DNA of 30,049 nt from Nanobdellota archaeon (GTDB lineage: Archaea > Nanobdellota > Nanobdellia > Pacearchaeales > GW2011-AR1), in contig JAUYDD010000192.1 of assembly GCA_030704765.1 (NCBI GenBank), forward strand, positions 1-30,049. Reading direction: 5' to 3'. Under the pieces are notes generated by a model, which saw nothing but the letters and a program-made list of their open reading frames with translations, was not told the origin of the DNA and did no database searches. This document shows, in pieces, positions 9,601 to 17,084 of this stretch. The translations under genes and the position numbers were made by a program. Numbering within the stretch: position 1 is the first letter of the stretch; the number at the start of each line of letters is the position of its first letter.

Positions 9601-9639
9601 ATAAATTTTCTCTAAGAAAATTTATCTAAATTGAGTGAT
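9601..9639 (-). promoter_or_regulatory. Shared pur promoter/operator, copy before purC
   Basis: Matches 13656-13694 at 37 of 39 positions. It contains a perfect palindrome ATAAATTTTCT-CTA-AGAAAATTTAT (9601-9625) whose gene-proximal side doubles as a TATA box about 50 bases before the purC ATG, predicting a leader of about 26 bases. The conserved flank, CTAAAtTGAGTGAT on the + strand, lies upstream of the palindrome. An operator that overlaps the TATA box suggests repression; the regulator is unknown. Confidence 0.7.
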
Positions 9640-9642
9640 GAA

Positions 9643-10452
9643 TTATCCTCTGCAATAATCCACCCCATTTCTGAAAATATCAAGACCAAGGCCATGGTCT
9701 GGAAGAGTTCCTTTTATTTTTTGTAATGTTGCTAATCTATGATTCATAGGCCTGTTATATCTTTCAGGATGAGGCATTAATCCAAAAATTAAACCTGTTG
9801 GGTCACAAATTCCTGCAATAGCTTGTATAGAACCATTTGGATTATCTGGATAATTCGTTGTTGCGATTCCACTAGAATTAGCATATTGAAAAACAACCTG
9901 ATCCTCATCAAATAATCTCTGAATTAAATCAGGAGGAGCAACGAATTTTCCTTCACCATGAGCAACAGGCAAGTCAATTGAACTAATTCCTTTTGTCCAA
10001 ATACATTTACTTTCTCTTGGTTGAACAAGTTTAACCCATCTGCACTCAAATCTTCCACTATCATTATATGTTAAGGTTGTTGTTTGTTTGATTTCTCCAT
10101 TAACTCTTGGAAGTAATCCATATTTAACTAAAACCTGAAATCCATTGCAAATACCAATTACAGGTTTTCTTTTATCAATAAAATCATTAATTTTATCTTC
10201 TAAAAAATGTTTTAAATCTACTACAAATATTTTTCCAGAACCAATATAATCTCCATAAGAAAATCCTCCTGGAATTGCAAGTATGTCAAATTGATCTAAA
10301 CTTACTTGTCTATTTTCAGCAGGATCATACCCTTTAATTATGCTATTCAAATGAACTATTTCAGCATCACCACCAACTTCATTAAATGCATATTTAGTTT
10401 CTCTATCGCAATTAGTTCCATCTGTTCTCAATACACATACTTTTGGTTTCAT
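9643..10452 (-). CDS. purQ: FGAM synthase, glutaminase subunit
   Basis: Class I glutamine amidotransferase that supplies ammonia to PurL for conversion of FGAR to FGAM. The nucleophile is Cys102 in GICNGFQVLVKYGLLP; H228 and E230 complete the triad in GLMPHPERY. The PGGFSYGDYIGSGKIF oxyanion region lies at 61-76. 269 residues is somewhat longer than the B. subtilis enzyme. The ATG overlaps the purL stop (ATGA), so translation of the two subunits is coupled. It is the last gene of the purSLQ run before the internal promoter. Confidence 0.95.
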   Translation of the reverse strand: MKPKVCVLRTDGTNCDRETKYAFNEVGGDAEIVHLNSIIKGYDPAENRQVSLDQFDILAIPGGFSYGDYIGSGKIFVVDLKHFLEDKINDFIDKRKPVIGICNGFQVLVKYGLLPRVNGEIKQTTTLTYNDSGRFECRWVKLVQPRESKCIWTKGISSIDLPVAHGEGKFVAPPDLIQRLFDEDQVVFQYANSSGIATTNYPDNPNGSIQAIAGICDPTGLIFGLMPHPERYNRPMNHRLATLQKIKGTLPDHGLGLDIFRNGVDYCRG

Positions 10453-13265
10453 AATCTAATCTCTCCTTTATTTTTTGCTCTTAGTTCTGGAACAGTTGTT
10501 CTAACAACCTCTCTTCCTTGATAATTAACATTAAAACCATGTTCAGAACTCACATGACCTATCTGCCTGCAATAAATTCCTTGCATTTTTTCTTCAAATT
10601 CTCTTGTTCTAGATTGAAGAACAGAAACAACAAATCTTCCTGTTGTTTCTGAGAATAATATTTTATCTGCTCTTCCAAGATTATTATCAATATTATCTAA
10701 ATTAACATCCAAACCCATATCACCAGCAATAGAACAATTTGCTAATGCTAATGCTAAACCTGCTCTTCCAACATATTGACAAGAATGAACTAAACCCGAT
10801 TTTATTGCATTAGGCAATTTATTGTATCTTGGGTTTATTTCATCAAAATCTGATTTAGGAACATTTCTTCCAATAAATCCCTTCATTTGATAAAATTCAC
10901 TTGCACCAAGTTCATCTCTAGTTTCACCAATAACATAAACTGCATCTCCAGGTATTTTAAAATCCGCTGTTGTTGCTGTTGAATCATCTTCAACAACTCC
11001 AAGTCCGCTCATAACAATTGCAGGCCTTGCTTTAACTCTAACTTCCCTGCTTGTTTCTGTAGAAATATAACTTCTTTCCATTGAAGTTGAATCTTTTCCA
11101 GATATCCTTGGTGTTCCAAAATAAATTTCTGCATCAGCAGACCCTTTAAGCATTCTAATAACTTTTGCAGCAACACTTGGATCAGTTTCAGGTTTAGGGC
11201 ATAAAGTATTTCCATTAAAACAAATTTTTTCTAAATTTCCACCAGCAGAAATAATTCTTCCAATAGAATCAACTACATTATTTCTGCCCATATGATAAGC
11301 ATCAATATCCCCTTGCAATAGATTATTTCCTAATGATTCAATTAAAACTTCTTTTTCAGTTAAAACAGGATGATATGAGATTGCATCACTTTTTCCCATT
11401 CCTTTGCCAACCAAAGGCTTAACAACACTTCCACCCTGGACTTCATGGTCAAACCTAGTTAAAATCCAATCAAATAATTGCGTATTAGCTCTTCCTATTA
11501 ATTCCAAGAATGTATTTGTTAAATCAAGTTTTTCTGTTATTTCAGGCTCTCTATAATTGCAAGGTCTATGATGCGCATAGATTATCATCTGAGGTAATCC
11601 TCTATGTAAGAACTGTACAGGTAATAATCCGACTGTCATATTCTGGTCTATTACTTTTAACATGCCTGAATTATTAAATTCAGCAATTTTCACAGCTTCA
11701 ACATTATTATGTTTGCATATTTCTTCTAATTCAGCTGAACGTTCTTTTTTAACTACAACAACTTCTCTTTCCTGAGCTTCAGAAACAATTTTTTCCCATG
11801 ATGTTAATCCTAAATATTTTTCTATAACATAAGTTAAATCAACCTCTGCCCCGCCTCTCCCATTTGTTTCAAGATTAAAAATTTCTCCTGATGCAATTTC
11901 ATATTTTAATTGCTCAACAAAAGGAGAACCAACACTATTCAGTTCTAAAACCCCCTCAAGACCTGCTAATCTATCTTCAACTAAGCTTTGTTCATCAATC
12001 CCACAATATTTATATCTTTGTTGAATTCCATATCTTTTACTCTCAAAATCATCTAATAATTTTGCTAATTCACCAAGAGCACTGCTCCATCCACCTGCTC
12101 CGCAATCTTGTGAAGCAGCAATTATTCCTTTATATGCAAGTATTCTTTGAGTTTCAAAAACATTTTTTTCTATTATAGGATTTCCAATCTGAACACTTTG
12201 ATTAACTTGGCTGCTTGTTTCAGCATCTGAAGATAAATCCATAGATGAACCAGTTGCTCCATGAATTCCATCTTTTCCAACTTTTCCTCCAAGTGTATAT
12301 GCAACATAACCAGGTTTAATGTCTTTAAGATGAGTTTTTCTTCCATTAATTTCAGCTGGAGCAACTGCAACAGCACCAACTCCAACAGCACATTTTAAAT
12401 AACTGTCATCAAACATCACATTTACAGACATAGTAGGAATCCCCATTTTATTCCCATAATCCTCAACTCCGCCTACAACAGTTTCTAAAGTTCTTAATGG
12501 AGATTGAATGTCTAATGATAAATCCCTATATGATGTAGGATTAACAAATATTGACCACCACTGGCTTGAAACAATATCCATAAAAATTCCAGTAGAATCA
12601 TTATCTCTTATTACTCCTCCAACACCAGTATTAGCTCCTCCAAATCCATCTAAAGAAGAAGGATGATTATGAGTCTCAACTTTATGAGAACCATTGATTC
12701 TTTCATTGATTTTAAAAACTCCAGAATTATCCTCAAAAACAGATATAAGCCAGTCTATATTTCTATCAGCAATTATTGCATAAGTTGCAGGTTTTATTAT
12801 TGATTTAAAAACACTATCAGTAACATTTGGTAGTCCAGATTCATCATCAGTATCATCAGATACATAAATCCATTTTCCATTAAATTTTTTATGAACGCAA
12901 TGCTCACTCCAAGTCTGAGCTAAAACTTCTAGTTCAAGGTCTGTTAATCTCTCTTCCAGACCTGCTTCTATTCTTTGCTGAATAAATATTGGATCTTTAG
13001 TCAAATCCTTGATTGTCCGCATTTCTGCAAGGTTTAAAGCTAAATATCTTTCACCAGAAAGTCTTATTAATCCTTCATCATCTAAATTAACATCAATATA
13101 TTGAAAAGCAGGAGGTTTTGGTAAATTAACATCAGGATAATGAAAACCAATTCCAATTTGAGAATCCCATTCTTGGGAATCAACTCTTGTAAACTGATTA
13201 ATTAATGGATTTCCAAGCCTTCTTATTAATGAAAAATATTCTTGGGAATCAAGTCTCCTATCCAT
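10449..13265 (-). CDS. purL: FGAM synthase, large (synthetase) subunit
   Basis: ATP-dependent synthetase subunit that makes FGAM from FGAR. Seen: TWSEHCVHKKF (family SEHCSYK), KVETHNHPSSLDGFGGANTG (family ETHNHPS), duplicated AIR-synthetase-like halves, and SQDCGAGGWSSALGEL. At 938 residues it is larger than the roughly 740-residue small PurL that pairs with separate PurS and PurQ. It has an N-terminal region (RRLDSQEYFSLIRRLGNPLINQF) that in fused PurSL proteins directly follows the PurS part. The start overlaps the upstream purS frame by 40 bases, an unusually long overlap. A single -1 shift in the overlap would fuse the two frames into one protein of about 1,050 residues. Confidence 0.93.
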   Translation of the reverse strand: MDRRLDSQEYFSLIRRLGNPLINQFTRVDSQEWDSQIGIGFHYPDVNLPKPPAFQYIDVNLDDEGLIRLSGERYLALNLAEMRTIKDLTKDPIFIQQRIEAGLEERLTDLELEVLAQTWSEHCVHKKFNGKWIYVSDDTDDESGLPNVTDSVFKSIIKPATYAIIADRNIDWLISVFEDNSGVFKINERINGSHKVETHNHPSSLDGFGGANTGVGGVIRDNDSTGIFMDIVSSQWWSIFVNPTSYRDLSLDIQSPLRTLETVVGGVEDYGNKMGIPTMSVNVMFDDSYLKCAVGVGAVAVAPAEINGRKTHLKDIKPGYVAYTLGGKVGKDGIHGATGSSMDLSSDAETSSQVNQSVQIGNPIIEKNVFETQRILAYKGIIAASQDCGAGGWSSALGELAKLLDDFESKRYGIQQRYKYCGIDEQSLVEDRLAGLEGVLELNSVGSPFVEQLKYEIASGEIFNLETNGRGGAEVDLTYVIEKYLGLTSWEKIVSEAQEREVVVVKKERSAELEEICKHNNVEAVKIAEFNNSGMLKVIDQNMTVGLLPVQFLHRGLPQMIIYAHHRPCNYREPEITEKLDLTNTFLELIGRANTQLFDWILTRFDHEVQGGSVVKPLVGKGMGKSDAISYHPVLTEKEVLIESLGNNLLQGDIDAYHMGRNNVVDSIGRIISAGGNLEKICFNGNTLCPKPETDPSVAAKVIRMLKGSADAEIYFGTPRISGKDSTSMERSYISTETSREVRVKARPAIVMSGLGVVEDDSTATTADFKIPGDAVYVIGETRDELGASEFYQMKGFIGRNVPKSDFDEINPRYNKLPNAIKSGLVHSCQYVGRAGLALALANCSIAGDMGLDVNLDNIDNNLGRADKILFSETTGRFVVSVLQSRTREFEEKMQGIYCRQIGHVSSEHGFNVNYQGREVVRTTVPELRAKNKGEIRL

Positions 13266-13603
13266 AAATGTTGAGAAGAACGAGATACATTTCCAATTTC
13301 TCTTCCTAAAACCCTGCTTAAAATATTTCTTACTTGTTCCCCATCAGGGTCATTAACACCTGGCCTAAATGATTGTTCAATTATCACACTATCTTTAGGA
13401 GGTTCTGTCACAACCGGCTTATCAATTGTACTTATTTCAGAAATAGAATCAGTAAGAATCTCTTGAATTTGTTCTAGTTCATAAGGTCCTAAACTATCAT
13501 CATCAATATTATAAACTCTTATAGGAATCTTTTTCGTTGCTAAACCATCTTTAACTGACAAGTCAACACTGCCATCACTCATTACTTCAATTCTATGTCC
13601 CAT
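13226..13603 (-). CDS. purS: PurS-like subunit or domain of FGAM synthase
   Basis: First gene of the purine cluster. It begins HRIEVMS and contains RVYNIDDDSLGPYELEQIQE and FRPGVNDPDGEQVRNILSRVLG, features of the PurS part of fused PurSL synthases; the second resembles the PurS pattern of PGV-DP-G followed by a leucine-rich helix. At 125 residues it is longer than the usual 80-residue PurS and seems to hold two PurS-like halves. PurS bridges PurL and PurQ. The C-terminal ten or so residues lie in the overlap with purL and may not be native if the frames are really joined. The ATG is preceded by AAGGTG. Confidence 0.78.
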   Translation of the reverse strand: MGHRIEVMSDGSVDLSVKDGLATKKIPIRVYNIDDDSLGPYELEQIQEILTDSISEISTIDKPVVTEPPKDSVIIEQSFRPGVNDPDGEQVRNILSRVLGREIGNVSRSSQHLWIGDLIPKNIFH

Positions 13604-13655
13604 TAAAACACCTTTTTAAAATCTATTATAAATTCAAAGATACAAATATGGGCTT

Positions 13656-13694
13656 ATAAATTTTCTCCAAGAAAATTTATCTAAAATGAGTGAT
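13656..13694 (-). promoter_or_regulatory. Shared pur promoter/operator, copy before purS
   Basis: A perfect 11-base palindrome with a 3-base spacer (ATAAATTTTCT-CCA-AGAAAATTTAT, 13656-13680) plus the conserved flank CTAAAaTGAGTGAT, again about 50 bases upstream of the start codon. Nearly identical to the element before purC. Its gene-proximal arm reads as a TATA box on the minus strand. Confidence 0.7.
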
Positions 13695-13728
13695 AAAAAA
13701 TATCCTTTATAGCTGATTATGCCTATAG

Positions 13729-13765
13729 CAAATAACATAAATTTTCGGAAAAATTTTGTTATTTG
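13729..13765. repeat. CAAATAAC/GTTATTTG hairpin left of the IS element
   Basis: Arms CAAATAAC and GTTATTTG enclose an inner AAATTTT pairing with a CGG-containing loop. A similar hairpin with AAATAAC/GTTATTT arms and a CGGA-containing loop lies on the other side of the IS element (15213-15249). Confidence 0.65.
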
Positions 13766-13804
13766 TCTATTTAGATGATATGAGAATTCTACGATAAAAC
13801 ATAC

Positions 13805-13951
13805 CTTGCTTTCGGCAAGTCAATAATGAAATGCACCTAACGGTGCAAAATATATAATGAAACACAATAAAAATTATTGCTATCAAAATATTTGCTGCCT
13901 GCGGGCAGTTAATAATGAAAAATTAATCATACATCCGTATGGATTAATTTT
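13805..13951 (+). ncRNA. Hairpin series upstream of the transposase; candidate bridge RNA
   Basis: Five hairpins in about 150 bases: CTTGC/GCAAG (13805-13819), TGCACC/GGTGCA (13832-13847), CAATAA/TTATTG (13865-13879), CTGCC/GGCAG (13895-13908) and ATTAATC/GATTAAT with an inner ATAC/GTAT (13922-13947). Three are followed by near-identical linkers ending ATAATGAAA (13822, 13853 and 13911). IS110-group elements encode their bridge RNA upstream of the gene. Whether this is transcribed is not shown by the sequence. Confidence 0.35.
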
Positions 13952-13994
13952 TCCAAAAAATATTATTAATTAATGAAAGGAGGTAAAAAAAAAG

Positions 13995-14999
13995 ATGAAT
14001 TATATTGGAATGGATATACATAAGAAATTTACAGTAGCTGTAGCAAAAGACAGAGATGGAAATAAGTTAGCTGAAGAAAAATTCAATAATAGCAAAAGTA
14101 ATTTTGAGGCATTCCTCAAAATTTTTGTTCCTGAAGAAACAAAAATAGTAATTGAAAGTACATCTGTCTGGGAATATATTTATGACATGCTTGAAGAGAT
14201 GAAATATAAAGTGATATTAGCTAATCCCGTCAAGACCAGAGCAATAGCTGAAGCAAGAATAAAAACAGACAGCATTGATGCAGATACTTTATGCGATTTA
14301 TTAAGAGCAGACCTTGTTGCTGAAAGTTATATTCCTCCAAAAGAGATAAGGAATCTAAGGAATATAATGAGGCAGAGAAAAACAATTGTAAAGATGCAGA
14401 CCCAGACAAAAAACAGAGTCCATGGAGTTTTGCTGATGAATGGCATAACTCTGCCTTATGGAGAGTTAGGAAAAAGAGCTATGGAATGGATAATTGATGA
14501 AATTAATACAACTTCAATAAAATCAGTCTTAGTAAGCTACATTAATTTGATAGAACAATACGAATTTGAACTTAAGAAATTAGATGAAAGAATAAAAGAG
14601 ATCGCATTAAAAAATCCTCAGGCAATGCTGCTTACATCAATCTATGGAATAGCTGAAATAAGAGCAATGGAGATAATTACTGAGATTGGCGATATAAACA
14701 GATTTGAATCTGCAAACAAACTTTGTAGCTATTCGGGTTTAATTCCTGGAATCAAGCAATCTGGAACAAAACTAAGGTTTGGAAGATTAGTAAAACAATC
14801 TAATCGGACACTAAAAAAGGTTTTTGTTCAAGCATCATGGAGCTTGATAAGACCTAAAGAGGGAAATAAATTCAGAGAATTTTATTTGAAACTATCAAAG
14901 AAAAAAGGAAAACAAAAAGCAATCTGTGCTGTTGCAAGAAAACTATGCTGTGTTGTTTATGCTATGCTTACAAAAAATCAAACATTCATGGTCTTATGA
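13995..14999 (+). CDS. IS110-family transposase/recombinase
   Basis: RuvC-like DEDD recombinase of the IS110 family. N-terminal domain: GMDIHKK with Asp7, IVIESTSVWE with Glu54, and KTDSIDADTLCDLL with Asp92/95/97. C-terminal domain: YSGLIPGIKQSGTKLRFGR at about 246-264, with the expected catalytic Ser at 256 in QSG, preceded by LLTSIYGIAEIRAM, a helix-hairpin-helix-like segment. The middle is predicted coiled coil. 334 residues, full length and without frameshifts, so potentially active. A strong GAAAGGAGG ribosome binding site precedes the ATG, unlike the mostly leaderless neighbours, which fits a transferred gene. Known family members use a bridge RNA encoded in the element's own flanks to choose the target. 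Confidence 0.95.
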   Translation: MNYIGMDIHKKFTVAVAKDRDGNKLAEEKFNNSKSNFEAFLKIFVPEETKIVIESTSVWEYIYDMLEEMKYKVILANPVKTRAIAEARIKTDSIDADTLCDLLRADLVAESYIPPKEIRNLRNIMRQRKTIVKMQTQTKNRVHGVLLMNGITLPYGELGKRAMEWIIDEINTTSIKSVLVSYINLIEQYEFELKKLDERIKEIALKNPQAMLLTSIYGIAEIRAMEIITEIGDINRFESANKLCSYSGLIPGIKQSGTKLRFGRLVKQSNRTLKKVFVQASWSLIRPKEGNKFREFYLKLSKKKGKQKAICAVARKLCCVVYAMLTKNQTFMVL

Positions 15000-15014
15000 T
15001 ATAATAAGATGAAA

Positions 15015-15143
15015 GGGTGACTCTGTTCTTTCCTTAGCTCTTGAAGCTGTTATTTAGATTAGAGCACCCCCTCAAAAATAAAACATCACCACGACGCATC
15101 ATAATGCGGCTTAGACCGCGAATAGGAGGCTGTCGTATGTTTT
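15015..15143 (+). ncRNA. Structured region downstream of the transposase; alternative bridge RNA candidate
   Basis: A first stem pairs GGGTGACTCT (15015-15024) with AGAGCACCC (15061-15069), with one bulged A. A second pairs AAAACAT (15080-15086) plus ACGAC (15091-15095) with GTCGTATGTTTT (15132-15143), enclosing GCAT/ATGC and GCGG/CCGC hairpins. It is richer in G and C than the surroundings. IS1111-type members carry the guide RNA on this side. Transcription is not demonstrated. Confidence 0.4.
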
Positions 15144-15212
15144 CACAATATAATAAAACTTAAATACTAAATAAAGTTTATTATAATAGAACGCAAGAAT
15201 TCTCATAGGAGT

Positions 15213-15249
15213 AAATAACTTCTTAAATATACGGAATTTAATGTTATTT
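15213..15249. repeat. AAATAAC/GTTATTT hairpin right of the IS element
   Basis: Arms at 15213-15219 and 15243-15249 with inner TTAAAT/ATTTAA pairing; resembles the hairpin at 13729-13765, so the pair brackets the element outside its 11-base inverted repeats. Confidence 0.6.
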
Positions 15250-15325
15250 CATATAAGTACACACGTTTATAATTATTGACTACTAATTGTTGCTGCTACA
15301 ATCTAAAATCCTTCTTGGGATTATG

Positions 15326-15423
15326 TCGGAAAATAAACCTTATCTTTTAAGACCAGCAAAATTATTTTTACTTTCTACATATTAAAATAAGTAAAGTACG
15401 CAAAAAATAATTTTGCTGGTCTT
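15326..15423. repeat. R-like remnant joined to a 21-bp perfect hairpin
   Basis: 15326-15352 resembles one arm of the R6 repeat (TGTCGG, AAACC, TTATCTTTTAAG). It runs into a perfect 21-base inverted repeat, arms 15349-15369 and 15403-15423 (outer ends AAGACCAGC/GCTGGTCTT), with a 33-base loop that can itself pair. The rest of the 15250-15678 gap holds smaller hairpins, including TGTTAAGT/ACTTAACA at 15583-15608, and no supportable gene. Confidence 0.75.
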
Positions 15424-15645
15424 AACATTTCTCTCACCTCGCTTATGCTCGGTTCGAATAATAAAGCTCGATTGTCTCCTCATGCTCAACAATCTCGCTG
15501 ATAATAATAATATTAATAATAAAGTTAATTAAAACATCTTTTCGAAAAAGCGAGCAAGAGGAGCTTTTGGAGAAGGCAAATATGTTAAGTTCACAGGTTG
15601 ACTTAACAAGACCAAATAATTTATAAACCCTTATTTGACAATATT

Positions 15646-15659
15646 ATTATATATAAATG
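15646..15659 (+). promoter_or_regulatory. rpoK TATA box
   Basis: ATTATATATAAATG is centred about 26 bases before the rpoK ATG, predicting a leaderless transcript. Confidence 0.6.
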
Positions 15660-15678
15660 AATTATTATCCAATATAAA

Positions 15679-16098
15679 ATGTTCGTAGAAAAATTTGAAG
15701 GAAAATTCACAAAATATGAAGTTGCAAGGATTCTTGGAGCTAGAAGCCTGCAGCTTGCAATGGATGCTCCTATATTGCTAAAGCTCTCTAAAGAAGAAGA
15801 AGAGAAGATGAACTACAATACATTAGATATTGCTGAAAAAGAACTTGAATCAGGAGTATTACCAATAACAGTAAGAAGGCCTTTACCAAAAAAATCAGGA
15901 AAAATCCTAAAAAAGCTTTCTGAAGAAGAGATTAGAGAAAAACTTGAAAAAGCTAAAGAAGAAAAAAGCAATGATAAAGATATTGAAAACAATGAAGAAA
16001 AAGAAGAAAAAGAGATAGCTGAAGAAGGGGAGATAATGGAGATTGCTAATCCTGAAGATGAAGTATCTGAAGAGACAGAAGAGATAGAAGAAGATTAA
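15679..16098 (+). CDS. rpoK: DNA-directed RNA polymerase subunit K with acidic C-terminal extension
   Basis: Small polymerase subunit homologous to bacterial omega and eukaryotic RPB6; it helps hold the largest subunit in place. The core spans about residues 8-70: FTKYEVARILGARSLQLAMD, then the conserved ELESGVLPITVRRPLP. Archaeal RpoK is commonly 60-95 residues; this one has 139, with an added tail of about 65 residues almost entirely Glu, Lys, Asp and Ile. That tail is predicted helical or disordered and strongly negative. It could contact basic partners, but no function is known to me. Leaderless start. Convergent with the epimerase gene, whose stop lies one base beyond. Confidence 0.92.
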   Translation: MFVEKFEGKFTKYEVARILGARSLQLAMDAPILLKLSKEEEEKMNYNTLDIAEKELESGVLPITVRRPLPKKSGKILKKLSEEEIREKLEKAKEEKSNDKDIENNEEKEEKEIAEEGEIMEIANPEDEVSEETEEIEED

Positions 16099-16099
16099 A

Positions 16100-17032
16100 T
16101 CAGATATTTTCCTTAAACCAGTTATAAGTTTTTAATAATCCTCTGTTGAGGTCAGTCTTATAATACCATCCTTTAAAACATATTTTTTGATTATCAAGAC
16201 AACTTCTTTTCAATTCTGCATTAATTTCAGGAGCATTTATCTTTTCTATGGGTTTATTTGCTATATCTCTTATTTTCTGATGAAGCTCGTTTACTGATGT
16301 CTCTATTTTTGTTGATACATTATAAATACCTGACAAATCTTTTATAGTAATCAGATTTGCAAATGCAACATCTTCTACAAAAATATAATCTCTTGTCTGT
16401 TCTCCTGAACCATTTATAAATATTGGTTTGTTATTTAAAATATTATTGATAAAGACTGAGACAACACCTGCTTCTCCTTTTGTATTCTGGCGAGGGCCAT
16501 ATACATTAGAATACCTTAATATGACAAAATCCAGTAAATATTCTCTTTTATAGAACTCAAGATATTTTTCTGTTGTTAATTTCGTTATTCCATAAGGAGA
16601 CAAAGGTCCTGTCTTGTCATTTTCACTTATTGGTATTTTTGCCTCATCTGAATATACAGCTGCTGATGAAGAAAAAATAAATTTTTTCACTTTATTTTCT
16701 CTAGAATTTTCTAAAAGGTTCAATAGACCTAAGATATTTATCCTAGCATCATTAATAGGATCTTTTATTGATTCCCTTAAATTTATCTGGGCTGCTAAAT
16801 GAAACACATAATCAGGTCTTTCAGAGATAAATGTTTCTTTCACTTTTTCTTTATCAGTGATGTCTAATTCTAAAAATTTAAAATCAGGATTATTCAGATT
16901 ATGTTTTATATTCTCTATATTTCCTGAAGATAAATCATCAATAACAATCACTTTAAAATTATTTTTCAATAACATATCCACTAGATGACTTCCTATAAAA
17001 CCTGCACCACCTGTTACTAGACATTTTTCCAT
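16100..17032 (-). CDS. NAD-dependent sugar-nucleotide epimerase (UDP-glucose 4-epimerase-like)
   Basis: Extended short-chain dehydrogenase/reductase. Seen: the NAD-binding GGAGFIG at residues 8-14, Asp32-Asp33 after strand 2 (NAD rather than NADP preference), FHLAAQ at 77-82, the catalytic SSS at 121-123 and the YGITK pair Y147/K151. This corresponds to GalE/WbpP-type enzymes that interconvert UDP-sugars for surface glycans. Exact substrate cannot be told from sequence. 310 residues is a normal length. A TATA-like CTTATAAAC about 25 bases upstream (17053-17061 on the other strand) predicts a leaderless mRNA. Confidence 0.88.
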   Translation of the reverse strand: MEKCLVTGGAGFIGSHLVDMLLKNNFKVIVIDDLSSGNIENIKHNLNNPDFKFLELDITDKEKVKETFISERPDYVFHLAAQINLRESIKDPINDARINILGLLNLLENSRENKVKKFIFSSSAAVYSDEAKIPISENDKTGPLSPYGITKLTTEKYLEFYKREYLLDFVILRYSNVYGPRQNTKGEAGVVSVFINNILNNKPIFINGSGEQTRDYIFVEDVAFANLITIKDLSGIYNVSTKIETSVNELHQKIRDIANKPIEKINAPEINAELKRSCLDNQKICFKGWYYKTDLNRGLLKTYNWFKENI

Positions 17033-17084
17033 GAATAATATTGAAAAAAATAGTTTATAAGTTTATGATAAAAAATGATATACA

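Larger units (their letters stand above)
13780..15206 (+). mobile_element. IS110-family insertion sequence
   Basis: One transposase gene with about 200 bases of non-coding sequence on each side, delimited by 11-base inverted repeats ATGAGAATTCT (13780-13790) and AGAATTCTCAT (15196-15206). The roughly 1.43-kb length suits IS110 elements. Ends are uncertain: this family usually lacks true terminal repeats, and IS1111-type members have subterminal ones, so real boundaries may lie a little outside. The element sits between the purS promoter and rpoK and disrupts no visible gene. Confidence 0.7.
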
